Shown piece after piece: positions 35,825-45,525 of a stretch of DNA of 64,000 bases; the first letter of the stretch is position 1, and every line of letters begins with the position of its first letter. This stretch comes from Streptococcus pasteurianus (GTDB lineage Bacteria > Bacillota > Bacilli > Lactobacillales > Streptococcaceae). The translations under genes were made by a program, and so were the position numbers. The stretch covers positions 2,074,501-2,138,500 of the forward strand of contig NZ_CP039457.1 in NCBI RefSeq assembly GCF_004843545.1, in the 5' to 3' direction. Under the pieces are notes generated by a model, which saw only the letters and a program-made list of their open reading frames with translations, was not told the origin of the DNA and searched no databases.

Positions 35825-36726
35825 AATCGTGGACAAAGACTATTTTAGGAATTGGCGTTAGTTGTAGCTTATTGGGGGCAGCCCTTGCAGGTTATGGTTT
35901 CGCCACTGGTGGACTTTCTGATTTAGAAAATAGTACTGATATTGTAAGGAATGTAGATTATCAAAAAGCTACCCTTAACAGTTTCAGTAAAATTGATATT
36001 GACAGCACAACATCTGATGTCATCATTTCAAAGGCTAATATTGACAAGCCCTTTATTTCTTACTCAGCCAATAAAAAAACACCTGTCAGCTACGAAGTCA
36101 AGGATGACACCCTTACTGTAAAGCAAACAGGAACTCGTACCCAGTTAGGGAATGCAAACATTCATTTTTTAAGTTTAAGAGATATTATTAACATTGCTAA
36201 AACTGGTATTATCGAAAATTCACATACAATCGTTATATCTGTTCCTCAAGATACAGAACTCACTTCAGTCAAAGCAAATCTTAGCTCAGGAGATTTGGAT
36301 GTCAGTCAGCTTTCACTTGATACCACAACGCTCGAACTTCTGGCCGGGGAACTAACAATGACCAACACAACCCTCAGCTCAGGGACAGTAACCATCACCT
36401 CTGGGGATGCTGAAATTGAGAACAGCAACTTAACAAACGTCGCCTTTTCTATTACAACAGGTGATATTGATTTAGAAAATAGCCAAGCTTCTGACACAAC
36501 CTTTGAGTTAAGCATGGGAGATTTTTCAGCCAATGCCGCCACCTTCAAAAATGATAACATCATAACAATGACTACTGGTGAGGTTGACATTACTCTTGCC
36601 AGCAAAGATTTGAAAGTAGCAATGACAAATCTTCTAGGCGATGCTGATATCACTTCAAACTTAAATCAATCAAGTAAAAACACATTGACAATCAACGGAA
36701 ACGTTGGTGACATTACAGTTCAATAA
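35821..36726 (+). CDS. DUF4097-domain surface protein
   Basis: 301 residues. One N-terminal membrane/signal segment (ILGIGVSCSLLGAALAGYGF) anchors an extracellular beta-solenoid-like DUF4097 domain, visible as repeats of the type LSSGDLDVSQLSLDTTTLEL, TSGDAEIENSNLTNVAFSIT and TTGDIDLENSQASDTTFELS. The domain is a common partner of the PadR/DUF1700 pair; ligand unknown. A terminator follows at 36731. Confidence 0.85.
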   Translation: MKSWTKTILGIGVSCSLLGAALAGYGFATGGLSDLENSTDIVRNVDYQKATLNSFSKIDIDSTTSDVIISKANIDKPFISYSANKKTPVSYEVKDDTLTVKQTGTRTQLGNANIHFLSLRDIINIAKTGIIENSHTIVISVPQDTELTSVKANLSSGDLDVSQLSLDTTTLELLAGELTMTNTTLSSGTVTITSGDAEIENSNLTNVAFSITTGDIDLENSQASDTTFELSMGDFSANAATFKNDNIITMTTGEVDITLASKDLKVAMTNLLGDADITSNLNQSSKNTLTINGNVGDITVQ

Positions 36727-36730
36727 AACT

Positions 36731-36758
36731 TAAAAGGCATCGCAAATGCGATGCCTTT
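36731..36758. terminator. Bidirectional terminator between the DUF4097 and DUF1304 genes
   Basis: AAAAGGCATCGCAAATGCGATGCCTTT, a near-perfect hairpin shared by the convergent genes. Confidence 0.85.
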
Positions 36759-36764
36759 ATCATT

Positions 36765-37118
36765 TTAAAATAACAACGTCAGTAAAGCTAAAATGGCTAA
36801 ACCGCCTTGCTTTAAAATAATTTTACGGTCTGCTGTCAAGCTACCATAAAGAGCAACAAGAACGACATTTATTAGAAAAACAGTTACCAAAGTAGCATTG
36901 GCTGTAAAGATACCGTAAATCAGAAAAACAGCAATCAAGCCATTGTAAACACCCTGATTTTTAAATAAATTACTTACAGACTCACGTTCTAACTCTTCTT
37001 GCGATAGTCCAAAAACACGCGTTGTCGCAGGTGATTGTGTTACAACTGTTTCTAAATACATAATGTAAAAATGTTCCAGAGCTACCAATAACGACAAAAT
37101 AATAGTAATAAGTGACAT
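36765..37118 (-). CDS. DUF1304 family membrane protein
   Basis: 117 residues, four hydrophobic segments, with the family motifs ALEHFYIMYLET and FKNQGVYNGLIAVFLIYG. Role unknown. It is a single gene, convergent with the envelope operon; the 218 bp upstream hold only a terminator of the next gene. Confidence 0.85.
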   Translation of the reverse strand: MSLITIILSLLVALEHFYIMYLETVVTQSPATTRVFGLSQEELERESVSNLFKNQGVYNGLIAVFLIYGIFTANATLVTVFLINVVLVALYGSLTADRKIILKQGGLAILALLTLLF

Positions 37119-37284
37119 CGTTTCCTCAATCTAAATAGCAAATTAATCATTTACATCGCTGTAAATATACTGTAAAGAAAGACTGCTGTAATCAGTATTT
37201 CTAGTTAACTCATTAAGTGTATAAAAGTTTCCTTCGTTTTTCAAATAATCTGATTGTAAAAACTGAGAACATCGTTCATATCAA

Positions 37285-37331
37285 AAAAAGATTGAAGAGA
37301 TTGTCCAAAATGAACGTTTTCCTCAATCTAG
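37285..37331 (-). terminator. Terminator of the YhgE/Pip gene
   Basis: Minus strand AGATTGA, a loop of about 30 bases, TTCAATCTTTTTTT. Short stem but a good T-tract, directly behind the stop at 37337. Confidence 0.55.
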
Positions 37332-37336
37332 TAATC

Positions 37337-39655
37337 TTATTTTTCTGTTTTTGGTTGTCTGTAAATGATAAGTCCAAGTACCATGAAAACAACAAGGAGT
37401 GCTGAAAGAACACCGATTTGTGTACCAATTGAACCTGTCATCGAAATGGTTTGACGTAAGCCTGTTACAATGTAAGTCATTGGCATATATGGATGAACCA
37501 CTTGGAAGAACTTAGGACTAAGCTCGATTGGATATGAACCACCCGCAGAACCGATTTGAAGTAATAGCATAAGAAGTGAAAGGAATGAACCATAACGATT
37601 ATCCCAACCAACTAGAGCCGTTACAAGAGCCATTAACGTCCAACCACCTAAGATGATAAGGAAAATTGTTCTCCATTCGTAGTTAGCTTCAAATCCAAGG
37701 AATTGAATAGCACCATACAATACTAATGAACCAACCGTTGAAATCAATCCATTAATAAAGAGTTTTTGTTTTGCCCATTCAAAACGATTTTTCACAGGAC
37801 GTCCTGACAATGAGCTTGCAAAGATAACGTTCGTTGAAAGGGCAACTACCATAAGTGATACTGCAATCATGTAAGGTGCCATACCAATACCATTTACTTT
37901 CACGCTATCATTATCTGTTTCTTTTGTTGATACAGGGTTAGAAACCAATTTAGCATTCTTATTTGTTACAGAAACGAGTGATAATTGATTACTTGCCTCT
38001 GAAAGTGATGATGTCAATGTTGAAATACCACTTGTCAAGGTTGTCAAGCCACTTGTCAACGTATCACTACCAGAAGCTAACTGACTTGAACCAGAAGCTA
38101 ATGTTTCCGCACCAGATTGCAATTGAGAAGCTCCGCTGGTCAACTGACTATTGCTAGCAGCCAATTGATTAGCACCAGAAGCGACTTTGGAAACAGCACT
38201 TGTATATGTTGTTACTCCTGTCAACAACTCACTTGCACCACTACTTAGTTTAGTATTAAGTGTTGCGATTCCTGAAGCAATTTTACTGCTTCCAGGGACA
38301 AGTTCTGTTGTAGCAGCCGTATTAACTTTATTTAAACCAGTAGATAATGTTGTCAAAGCCTCAACAGAACCAGGCAAAGCTACATTTGAGTTATTTGCAA
38401 TTTGAGAAACGCTCGTTTGTAACTCAGTTACCTTACTTGATAACTCTGTTAAAGCAGTTTTCATTGTTTGAACATCTGTTAAAATTTGCTGTGCTTGTTG
38501 ACTAACACTATTTCCTGAAGTATTCAATGCATTAACTAACTCAGCTTGTTGTGCTGCCTCTAAACTTTGATAAGCAGCAGTTGCTTGAATAGCAGTCAAT
38601 CTGGCTGAACTGTCCTTTTCTTCTGCCTCCAAAATTCCCTGAGCTTGTGAAGCAATATCACTTAAAACAGTCGAAATTTGTGTGATATCAACATTAGTAG
38701 AAATCTTGGAAACTGAAGTATTTAATTGTTGAATTCCAGCATTTAATTGAGGTAAACCTGAAATTAATGACTGAATATTTGCAGATTCTTCTGCTGAAAG
38801 TGTTGTCTCTGTTGCTAACTTCTGTAAACCATCGGTTAAACTATTAGCACCATCAACTAATTGTTGTACTTGTGCAGAACTTTCTTTTAGTTGAGCTACA
38901 CCACTTACAAGTGCTGCTGAGTTACTATCTAATTCATTGGCTCCACTCGCCAAACTTGACACGCCGTTTGTATAAGTTGTCAAGCCGCTTGAAAGTGTCG
39001 CTGTTCCGTCTGCTAAAGTTTGGCTGCCTGATGCTGCTGTGTTGAGGTTATCTGTAATGGTTTGACTGCCAGATTCAAGCTGTTGACTTCCTGAGAGCAA
39101 CTCATTGCCACCGTCGCTTGCTTCTTGTAAACCATCTTGTAAACTAGACATGCTCTTGAATACAGCTTTTGTATAAGTTTCTGTGATATTTTCAGAAACA
39201 GTATCTTTAAGCTTGGTCATCGCAGATTCGCTCATTTTAGAAGCAACAAAGCTACGTCCAGCTGTTGTTTGATAATTAATTGTTATTTTTTCAGGGTCAT
39301 CTGTCAAAAGGCTAGCTGCCTTTTCAGATAAATCCTCTGGCAATGTGATAACCATATAGTAATCACCATTTTCCAGACCCTCTTCTGCTTTTTCTGCGCT
39401 AACAAAGTGATAATCTAAGGCTTTATTTTTAGACATGCTGTCCAGCATATCATCACCGATTGATAGCGTTTGGTCATTTAAAGTTGATGACTTATCTTGA
39501 TTGACAACTGCTACTGGCAAATCATCAACATTTCCGTACGGGTCCCACATAGACCCCAAAAAAGATAAGTTATAAAGTGCTGGAACAAGAGCAACACCAA
39601 TCATTGTTACCCAAAGTTTTGGGCTTTTTATAAGTGCTTTTAATTCTTCTAACAT
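37337..39655 (-). CDS. YhgE/Pip-family membrane protein
   Basis: 772 residues. The start at 39655 (MLEELKALIKSPKLWVTMIG) has AGGAG seven bases upstream. One N-terminal membrane segment, a long extracellular part with many repeats of type SGxxxLxSGxxxL (for example LASGSSQLASGSDTLTSGLT) forming a coiled rod, then five to six C-terminal membrane segments. Homologues include the phage-infection protein Pip of lactococci and type VII-associated proteins; some serve as phage receptors. Transport activity is not established. Divergent from a TetR gene that probably represses it. Confidence 0.88.
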   Translation of the reverse strand: MLEELKALIKSPKLWVTMIGVALVPALYNLSFLGSMWDPYGNVDDLPVAVVNQDKSSTLNDQTLSIGDDMLDSMSKNKALDYHFVSAEKAEEGLENGDYYMVITLPEDLSEKAASLLTDDPEKITINYQTTAGRSFVASKMSESAMTKLKDTVSENITETYTKAVFKSMSSLQDGLQEASDGGNELLSGSQQLESGSQTITDNLNTAASGSQTLADGTATLSSGLTTYTNGVSSLASGANELDSNSAALVSGVAQLKESSAQVQQLVDGANSLTDGLQKLATETTLSAEESANIQSLISGLPQLNAGIQQLNTSVSKISTNVDITQISTVLSDIASQAQGILEAEEKDSSARLTAIQATAAYQSLEAAQQAELVNALNTSGNSVSQQAQQILTDVQTMKTALTELSSKVTELQTSVSQIANNSNVALPGSVEALTTLSTGLNKVNTAATTELVPGSSKIASGIATLNTKLSSGASELLTGVTTYTSAVSKVASGANQLAASNSQLTSGASQLQSGAETLASGSSQLASGSDTLTSGLTTLTSGISTLTSSLSEASNQLSLVSVTNKNAKLVSNPVSTKETDNDSVKVNGIGMAPYMIAVSLMVVALSTNVIFASSLSGRPVKNRFEWAKQKLFINGLISTVGSLVLYGAIQFLGFEANYEWRTIFLIILGGWTLMALVTALVGWDNRYGSFLSLLMLLLQIGSAGGSYPIELSPKFFQVVHPYMPMTYIVTGLRQTISMTGSIGTQIGVLSALLVVFMVLGLIIYRQPKTEK

Positions 39656-39667
39656 ATTTTCTCCTAA

Positions 39668-39686
39668 TTTGGACACAGTGTTCAAA
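39668..39686. promoter_or_regulatory. Palindromic operator 1 (TetR)
   Basis: TTTGGACACAGTGTTCAAA, a 19-bp palindrome with two mismatch pairs, placed between the YhgE start and its upstream region. Confidence 0.6.
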
Positions 39687-39746
39687 AATTATGATAAAAT
39701 ATATTATACAGAGATATAAAATAATTTCAAGACAAAAGAAGGAATT

Positions 39747-39776
39747 TTTGGACACTCTGTCTAAGAGTGTTCAAAA
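39747..39776. promoter_or_regulatory. Palindromic operator 2 (TetR)
   Basis: TTTTGGACACTCT, five bases, AGAGTGTTCAAAA. It shares the GGACACT half-site with operator 1 and lies just before the regulator start, so the regulator probably controls both itself and the membrane protein. Confidence 0.6.
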
Positions 39777-39786
39777 GATTTTTATT

Positions 39787-40329
39787 ATGACAAATGATAA
39801 TCGCAGAGCTAACACCAAAAAAGCCATTCAAGAAGCTATGGTCACCCTTTTAAAGACAGAGAGTTTTGACGACATTACCACCATCAAAATTTCTAAAGAA
39901 GCTGGCATTAGCCGTTCAAGCTTCTACACACATTATAAGGATAAATTTGAATTGATTGATTCCTGTCAACGGACCCTTTTCAATCAAGTTGAATATATTT
40001 TTGAAAAACACGAAGGCAATAAAAAACAAGCGTTTTTAGAGATTTTTGAATTTTTAAAACGTGAGCAATTGCTATCTGCTTTGATTTCAGCGAACGGCAC
40101 GCGAGAATTCCAAGCTTTTATTGTTAATAAGGTGCGCATCTTTATCAACACTGATTTTCAAAATCGTTTTGGGCGTGAAGAACTTTCCCCTGTCGAAAAA
40201 GAATACAGTAGTATCTACTTTGCCTACGCCTTCTTTGGTCTCTGCCAATCTTGGATAGCTAATGGTAAAAAAGAATCTCCTCGCCAAATGACTAACCTCA
40301 TTTTAAAACTTTTACCACTGTCACTATAA
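39787..40329 (+). CDS. TetR/AcrR-family regulator
   Basis: 180 residues from ATG (MTNDNRRANTKKAIQEAMVT). The HTH is DDITTIKISKEAGISRSSFY with the following THYKDKFEL, standard TetR. The rest is the helical ligand domain. No good ribosome binding site stands before this ATG; a TTG at 39748 with AAGAAGGAATTT is an alternative start that would overlap operator 2 and add 13 residues. Divergent partner of the YhgE/Pip gene. Confidence 0.88.
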   Translation: MTNDNRRANTKKAIQEAMVTLLKTESFDDITTIKISKEAGISRSSFYTHYKDKFELIDSCQRTLFNQVEYIFEKHEGNKKQAFLEIFEFLKREQLLSALISANGTREFQAFIVNKVRIFINTDFQNRFGREELSPVEKEYSSIYFAYAFFGLCQSWIANGKKESPRQMTNLILKLLPLSL

Positions 40330-40342
40330 TCATCCATTCCTA

Positions 40343-40365
40343 CAGTCGCCCCTTGGCGACTTTTT
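40343..40365 (+). terminator. Terminator of the tetR-family gene
   Basis: AGTCGCC CCTT GGCGACT TTTTCT, a strong seven-pair hairpin. Confidence 0.85.
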
Positions 40366-40373
40366 CTATTTAT

Positions 40374-40402
40374 AAAAAAACCACGGTAAAAACCATGGTT
40401 TT
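40374..40402 (-). terminator. Terminator of rpsD
   Basis: Minus strand AAAACCATGG, TTTTTA loop, CCGTGGTTTTTTT. Confidence 0.85.
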
Positions 40403-40424
40403 AAATACTTCAATCAACTGAGAA

Positions 40425-41036
40425 TTAAAGCATTTTGTTGTAGTATTCAACGACAAGTGCTTCGTTGATTTCTGGGTTGATTTCGTCGCGTTCTGGAAGA
40501 CGAGTCAATGAACCTTCAAGTTTTTCAGTATCGAATGATACGAATGCTGGACGTCCAAGAGTAGCTTCAACAGCTTCAAGGATAGCAGGTACTTTAGCTG
40601 ATTTTTCGCGAACTGAGATAACTTGACCAGGAGTTACACGGTATGAAGGGATATCAACACGCTTACCGTCAACAAGGATGTGACCGTGGTTAACGAATTG
40701 ACGAGCTTGACGACGAGTAGTTGCAAGACCTAAACGGTAAACAACGTTGTCAAGACGACGTTCCAAAAGAACCATAAAGTTGAAACCAAGAGTTCCACCT
40801 TTAATTTTAGTAGCTTGTACGAACAAGTTACGGAATTGTTTTTCACCTACACCGTAAGTGAAACGAAGTTTTTGTTTTTCGGCCAATTGCAAACCATATT
40901 CAGAAAGTTTGCTACGGTTGTTAGGACCGTGTTGACCTGGCACGTAGTTACGACGTGCTAATTCTTTACCTGTACCTGTAAGAGACAAGCCAAGGCGACG
41001 TGATTGTTTCCATGATGGACCTGTATAACGTGACAT
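40425..41036 (-). CDS. rpsD: 30S ribosomal protein S4
   Basis: 203 residues, [20 protein letters not shown] at the start (no zinc cysteines), S4 RNA-binding domain with [19 protein letters not shown] and [32 protein letters not shown] precedes the ATG. It nucleates 30S assembly and in Firmicutes can repress its own messenger. The upstream leader is long, structured and in the same frame. Confidence 0.97.
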   Translation of the reverse strand: MSRYTGPSWKQSRRLGLSLTGTGKELARRNYVPGQHGPNNRSKLSEYGLQLAEKQKLRFTYGVGEKQFRNLFVQATKIKGGTLGFNFMVLLERRLDNVVYRLGLATTRRQARQFVNHGHILVDGKRVDIPSYRVTPGQVISVREKSAKVPAILEAVEATLGRPAFVSFDTEKLEGSLTRLPERDEINPEINEALVVEYYNKML

Positions 41037-41230
41037 TAAAAATGTCCTCCTATAAAATAAAAATTTTGTAGGAAATAACAAATTAGAGAATCCTGATTCG
41101 TGCAGTTGACTTTCATCTAAACAGCCAAGATTACTTTTCCGACTTCTAGGAGCTTTTCTACAAGAAGAAAAACTGTAGAAGAGCCAACTGTTGACGAGCT
41201 TCATACTCTCCTGCTATTATTTCACACAAA
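41037..41230 (-). promoter_or_regulatory. Structured leader of rpsD
   Basis: About 190 bases upstream of rpsD. TTCTACAGTTTTTCTTCTTG followed by TAGAA forms a stem (41156-41180) inside an outer stem CAGTTG / CAACTG (41103-41189). An ATG at 41204 with GCAGGAGAGT opens a 56-codon frame ([20 protein letters not shown]...) that joins rpsD without a stop. An S4-binding autoregulatory leader is the likeliest reading. Confidence 0.5.
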
Positions 41231-41243
41231 GTTTAGTTTAACA

Positions 41244-41271
41244 TAAAAAAAAGGCGTTGTAAAGCCTTTTT
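41244..41271 (-). terminator. Terminator of veg
   Basis: Minus strand AAAAAGGCTTTACAACGCCT followed by TTTTTT. Confidence 0.85.
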
Positions 41272-41302
41272 ATCTACTATTACTGATAATTCTAATCAAG
41301 GA

Positions 41303-41575
41303 TTAATCAAAATAGCGAATCAATGTTTTTTCAGTTAAAATATCTGAATAAGTGTATGATTCAACATAAGAATTGTTGATTGCTCCTGGAACATCAGAAT
41401 TTTCATTGTATTCAACGATAAATAACGAAGGGTAAACTTCCGTTAAACGACCAACTTTATTTTTTTCACGTTTACGACCATTTTCAAGTGTCAATTCAAC
41501 AAGTTGACCTTCGTGGGCTTTAATATCTTCTTTGATTTTTTTCATTTTTGCTACATCTGCAAATGCATCACTCAT
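41303..41575 (-). CDS. veg: Veg family protein
   Basis: A 90-residue protein with the Veg core LVELTLENGRKREKNKVGRL followed by TEVYPSLFIVEY, a small SH3-like fold. In Bacillus it stimulates biofilm genes; its biochemical role is unsettled. Located between rpsD and dnaB, 37 bp from the dnaB stop, on the same strand. Confidence 0.9.
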   Translation of the reverse strand: MSDAFADVAKMKKIKEDIKAHEGQLVELTLENGRKREKNKVGRLTEVYPSLFIVEYNENSDVPGAINNSYVESYTYSDILTEKTLIRYFD

Positions 41576-41612
41576 CTTCTACTGTGCTCCTTAATAAAGT
41601 ATTTTATATTTA

Positions 41613-42974
41613 TCAACGCTCTTCAAACTGCGCTATGCTAGAAAATTTATTGTATTCTTTTTGGAAAATTAATTTCACTGTACCACGCGCTCCTGAACGG
41701 TTCTTTTCCAAGATAACTTCGATAGTATTGTCTTCAATAGCGTCATCATTTTCTTCACCCTCACGACGATAATAATCATCACGATACAAGAACGCAACGA
41801 TATCCGCATCTTGCTCAATAGAACCTGATTCACGAATATCTGACAACACAGGACGTTTATCTTGACGTTGTTCAACACCGCGAGACAACTGACTAAGTGC
41901 GATAACAGGGACTTTCAGCTCTTTTGCCAAAATCTTCAATTGACGTGAAATATCAGAAACCTCTTGTTGTCGATTCTCTGGACGTGTTCCTGTAATCAAC
42001 TGTAAATAGTCAATGACAATCAACCCAAGCCCCCCCTCAACTTCTTGAGACAGCTTACGTGCTCGTGCACGAATTTCAGTGATTTTAATCCCTGGTGTAT
42101 CATCAATATAAATTGGCGCTTCTGCCAGAGCACCTTGGGCAATGGTAATGTTGTTCCATTCTTGGTCAGTCAATTGACCTGTTCGAAGGTGGTGAGAATC
42201 AACCATTCCCTCAGCAGCCAACATACGGTCAACCAAACTTTCAGCACCCATTTCCAGGGAGAAAATAGCGACTGGTTTATTTTGTTTAGTCCCAACGTTT
42301 TGCGCAATGTTCAAAACAAAAGCAGTTTTCCCGACGGCTGGACGAGCAGCAAGAATAATCAGTTGGTCAGGGTGTAAACCTGTTGTAATCTTATCCAAAT
42401 CGCGAAAGCCTGTTGGCAATCCAGTAACGTCGCTTGTCTGACGCGAACGAATTTCCAAATTTTCATAGTTGACCTTCAAAACATCTGAAATCTTACGAAA
42501 ACCACTACGATTGCTACGTTCATTAATCTCAACAAGGGCTTTTTCTGCTCCTGCAATAACGTCTTCAGAATCCGTAGAACCTTCATATGCAAGGTTTACA
42601 GTCTCTGTCAACCTAGAGATGATATTACGCAACATCGCCTTTTCGGCGACAATTTTAGCATAATACTCTGCATTGGCACTTGTAGGAACGCTATTGACGA
42701 GTTCTACAATGTAAGACAAGCCACCAATGTTTTGCAAATCTCCTTGGTCATCAAGAATTGTTCTAACTGTTGTGGCATCAATAGCCTCATTACGATCGCT
42801 AAGCGTAATCATTGCCTTAAAAATAACTCTATGAGAATATTTATAGAAATCATCTGGGCTAATGTATTCACGGACAGTAATAAGCTTATCTGGCGAGATA
42901 AAAATCGAACCTAAGATAGACTGTTCTGCTAATAAATCTTGTGGCTGAACTCTCAATTCTGGCTCCTCTGCCAA
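41613..42974 (-). CDS. dnaB: Replicative DNA helicase
   Basis: Hexameric 5'-3' helicase of the replication fork, 453 residues. The chosen start is a TTG (MAEEPELRVQPQDLLAEQSI) because GGGGAGG lies seven to eight bases before it; a GTG three codons earlier overlaps that site. N-terminal DnaG-binding domain (about 15-115), then RecA-like motor with Walker A ARPAVGKTAFVLN and Walker B LIVIDYLQLI, plus the RSGARGTVKLIF end. Follows rplI closely in the gdpP-rplI-dnaB operon common in Firmicutes. Confidence 0.95.
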   Translation of the reverse strand: MAEEPELRVQPQDLLAEQSILGSIFISPDKLITVREYISPDDFYKYSHRVIFKAMITLSDRNEAIDATTVRTILDDQGDLQNIGGLSYIVELVNSVPTSANAEYYAKIVAEKAMLRNIISRLTETVNLAYEGSTDSEDVIAGAEKALVEINERSNRSGFRKISDVLKVNYENLEIRSRQTSDVTGLPTGFRDLDKITTGLHPDQLIILAARPAVGKTAFVLNIAQNVGTKQNKPVAIFSLEMGAESLVDRMLAAEGMVDSHHLRTGQLTDQEWNNITIAQGALAEAPIYIDDTPGIKITEIRARARKLSQEVEGGLGLIVIDYLQLITGTRPENRQQEVSDISRQLKILAKELKVPVIALSQLSRGVEQRQDKRPVLSDIRESGSIEQDADIVAFLYRDDYYRREGEENDDAIEDNTIEVILEKNRSGARGTVKLIFQKEYNKFSSIAQFEER

Positions 42975-43010
42975 ATTCCTCACCTCCCCTAATAACCTCT
43001 AAACGTAGGA

Positions 43011-43463
43011 CTATGCTTCCTTAATGCTTAATTTAATTTCAGCAATTACTTCCTTATGTAACTTAACAGGGACTTCGACAGAACCAATTGCACGAATTGG
43101 ATGATTTAACTCGATAGAACGTTTGTTGATTTTTAAACCAAACTGTTTAGCCAATTCTTCAGCAATTTTCTTAGCTGTAATTGAACCAAATGTACGTCCA
43201 TCAGGTCCAACTTTTTCGGTAAACTTAACAACTGTGACTTCTTTCTCAAGCTCTGCTTTAAGCGCTTGAGCTTCTGCTAAAATTTCAGCTTGTGCTTTTT
43301 CTTCTGATTTTTGTTTACCTTTTAATTCACCAATAGCTTGATTAGTCGCCTCTTTAGCTAAATTTTTCTTAATTAAAAAGTTTTGGGCATAACCTGTCGG
43401 GACTTCTTTGATCTCACCTTTTTTCCCTTTACCCTTAACATCTGCTAGAAAAATAACTTTCAT
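43011..43463 (-). CDS. rplI: 50S ribosomal protein L9
   Basis: 150 residues, [20 protein letters not shown] start; the ATG at 43463 is selected over the adjacent GTG since GGAGGTAGAGTG gives correct spacing. Typical two-domain L9 with a long connecting helix. The start overlaps the gdpP stop (TGATG), so translation is coupled. Confidence 0.96.
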   Translation of the reverse strand: MKVIFLADVKGKGKKGEIKEVPTGYAQNFLIKKNLAKEATNQAIGELKGKQKSEEKAQAEILAEAQALKAELEKEVTVVKFTEKVGPDGRTFGSITAKKIAEELAKQFGLKINKRSIELNHPIRAIGSVEVPVKLHKEVIAEIKLSIKEA

Positions 43464-45439
43464 CACTCTACCTCCATATTTTCTCTTAAATCATTTTCAA
43501 TTATTTCAAATAATAAGTGTTCGGCTTGACTAACAGTTATATCTGATAATTGACAAGCTGCTAGGGTAAAATGCCCACCGCCACCAAGTTCTTCCATTAT
43601 GCGTTGAACATTGATTTTACTGCGGCTACGTGCCGAAATAGCTACTTTATTAGGAGCAACTTGAACAATAACAAACGTTGCTTCAATGCCAGCTAAAGAT
43701 AACATGGTATCTGCAGCTTTACTGGCAACTACTTTACTGTAAACAACATTATCACCACCACTAGCAATGATAATGTTGTCATAAAGTTTACGCCCTTTAA
43801 GAATAAGTTCATTAACCAATCGATATTCCTCAAAATCTGTTTGAGAAATGTTTTGAATTTCAATGCTATCACTTCCTTGAGATCTAAGATAACTTGCAAC
43901 ATCAAATGTTCGACTTGTAACGCTAGCCGAAAAATTCTTCGTGTCCAACATAATCCCTGCCATTAGAATACTAGCTTGAATTTTACTTAAGCGTTTGCCT
44001 GCGTTTTGGAATTGAATTAATTCGGTTACTAATTCACTAGCGCTACTTGCTCCACTTTCAATAAATGTTAATATGGCTTTTTCTGGGAAATTATTGTCAC
44101 GACGATGATGATCAACAACAATGACATCTGTAAACATGTTGTAAAGTTCCTGCGATAACGTTAAATCAACCTTAGAATGATCAACCATTATCAACAGTGA
44201 TTGGCTTGTCACTAGTTGTAAAGCTTTGTTGACTGAAATTAGATTCGTTTTTCCATCTTCTTGTAATCTTCTGACTGCTCTTGCAATATCATGGCTCATT
44301 TCATCTGGATTGTAAACCGCATAAGCATCCTCAATGATATTACTTGCAAAGAACTGCATCCCAATCGCTGAACCAAGAGCATCCATATCGAGATTACGAT
44401 GTCCGACAACAAATACTCTGTCCACATTTTTTATATGGTCTGAAATAGCAGTCATCATCGCACGGGTACGCGTACGGGTACGTTTAACGGTAGATACTGA
44501 CCCACCACCAAAATACAATGGTTTCTTATGTTCATCATTTTCACAAATAACAACTTGGTCACCACCACGCACAAGTGCCGTATTCAAGTTTTGGAGAGCT
44601 ACTTGCCCAATTTGCTGATGATTATCATCACCATAAGCAACCCCCATACTCAAAGTCAGCGGTAACTCACTTCCTTCTTTAGCCTGCTTGCGAAAAGCTT
44701 CTAGTACTGTAAACTTATCGTCAATTAGACTACTTAAAACAGCATAGTCTGTGAAAAAGTAAAAACGGTCCATATCCACACGACGATAAAAAATATTGTT
44801 AGACTTCGTGAAATTCGAGATGAAATTAGCAATAAAACTATTGATTTGAGAAACTTCCGCATCAGATAAATCATCTGTCACATCATCATAATTATCAATT
44901 GAGATAATCCCGATAACTGGTCGCAAAAGCGCAGCATCGCCTAATTGACGATTTCCCATTGATGTATCAAAGAAATAAAAAATCCCTGAAGATGAATCAA
45001 TATAAGACGAGTATTTATTACCGTTTAACTCAAAAGTTTGGCTGGCATCTCCTTCACGCTTATTGCCAATAATTTTTTGGATGAGTTCATCCTCAAATTC
45101 TCCTTCTTCACTAGTGAAGATAAGTTCAGCATATGGATTAAACCACTCAACTTCATTTGTAGATTGCTCAAATTGAACAACACCAACAGGCATCTGTTCT
45201 AATAAACTTTTCAAACTAACTTCTGTTTGGTCGTTTAGTAATTCAATTTGTTCAAGTTCTGATAACTCATATGTTTCTTTTTGATAATAAAGCAATGCAA
45301 CAAGCAAAGACAGCGCCAAAAAGATTGCAGCTAAAGTAGCTGACTCCGTCTGAAAAAGTCTGACACAAATAGCCAAAATCCCGAATAAAATCAAGCCTAT
45401 CATGACTAAGTGAATAGTTGCAAATCGAAATCTTTTCAT
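43463..45439 (-). CDS. gdpP: Cyclic-di-AMP phosphodiesterase GdpP
   Basis: 658 residues. Two N-terminal membrane helices (about 8-50), a PAS-like domain, a degenerate GGDEF domain ([20 protein letters not shown] in place of GGDEF, about 175-300), then DHH ([33 protein letters not shown]) and DHHA1 ([12 protein letters not shown]). Degrades c-di-AMP and so affects potassium balance, wall stress and beta-lactam tolerance. First gene of the gdpP-rplI-dnaB operon. All catalytic metal ligands appear intact. Confidence 0.95.
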   Translation of the reverse strand: MKRFRFATIHLVMIGLILFGILAICVRLFQTESATLAAIFLALSLLVALLYYQKETYELSELEQIELLNDQTEVSLKSLLEQMPVGVVQFEQSTNEVEWFNPYAELIFTSEEGEFEDELIQKIIGNKREGDASQTFELNGNKYSSYIDSSSGIFYFFDTSMGNRQLGDAALLRPVIGIISIDNYDDVTDDLSDAEVSQINSFIANFISNFTKSNNIFYRRVDMDRFYFFTDYAVLSSLIDDKFTVLEAFRKQAKEGSELPLTLSMGVAYGDDNHQQIGQVALQNLNTALVRGGDQVVICENDEHKKPLYFGGGSVSTVKRTRTRTRAMMTAISDHIKNVDRVFVVGHRNLDMDALGSAIGMQFFASNIIEDAYAVYNPDEMSHDIARAVRRLQEDGKTNLISVNKALQLVTSQSLLIMVDHSKVDLTLSQELYNMFTDVIVVDHHRRDNNFPEKAILTFIESGASSASELVTELIQFQNAGKRLSKIQASILMAGIMLDTKNFSASVTSRTFDVASYLRSQGSDSIEIQNISQTDFEEYRLVNELILKGRKLYDNIIIASGGDNVVYSKVVASKAADTMLSLAGIEATFVIVQVAPNKVAISARSRSKINVQRIMEELGGGGHFTLAACQLSDITVSQAEHLLFEIIENDLRENMEVE

Positions 45440-45469
45440 TGGTTAACCTCTTAGCTTATAATTATACCA

Positions 45470-45498
45470 TAAAACAGCCCTATTTGATAGAGCTGTCA
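45470..45498 (-). terminator. Terminator of mnmG
   Basis: Minus strand ACAGCTCTATCAAATAGGGC followed by TGTTTTAT. Confidence 0.75.
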
Positions 45499-45525
45499 TT
45501 GGTTTAAAGATTACAATTTGATGAC

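Noticed and set aside
38000..39100. Apparent DNA repeats in the YhgE/Pip gene
   Set aside because: The repetition is at protein level (Ser-Gly-x-x-x-Leu heptads), too degenerate at DNA level to be a tandem repeat array.
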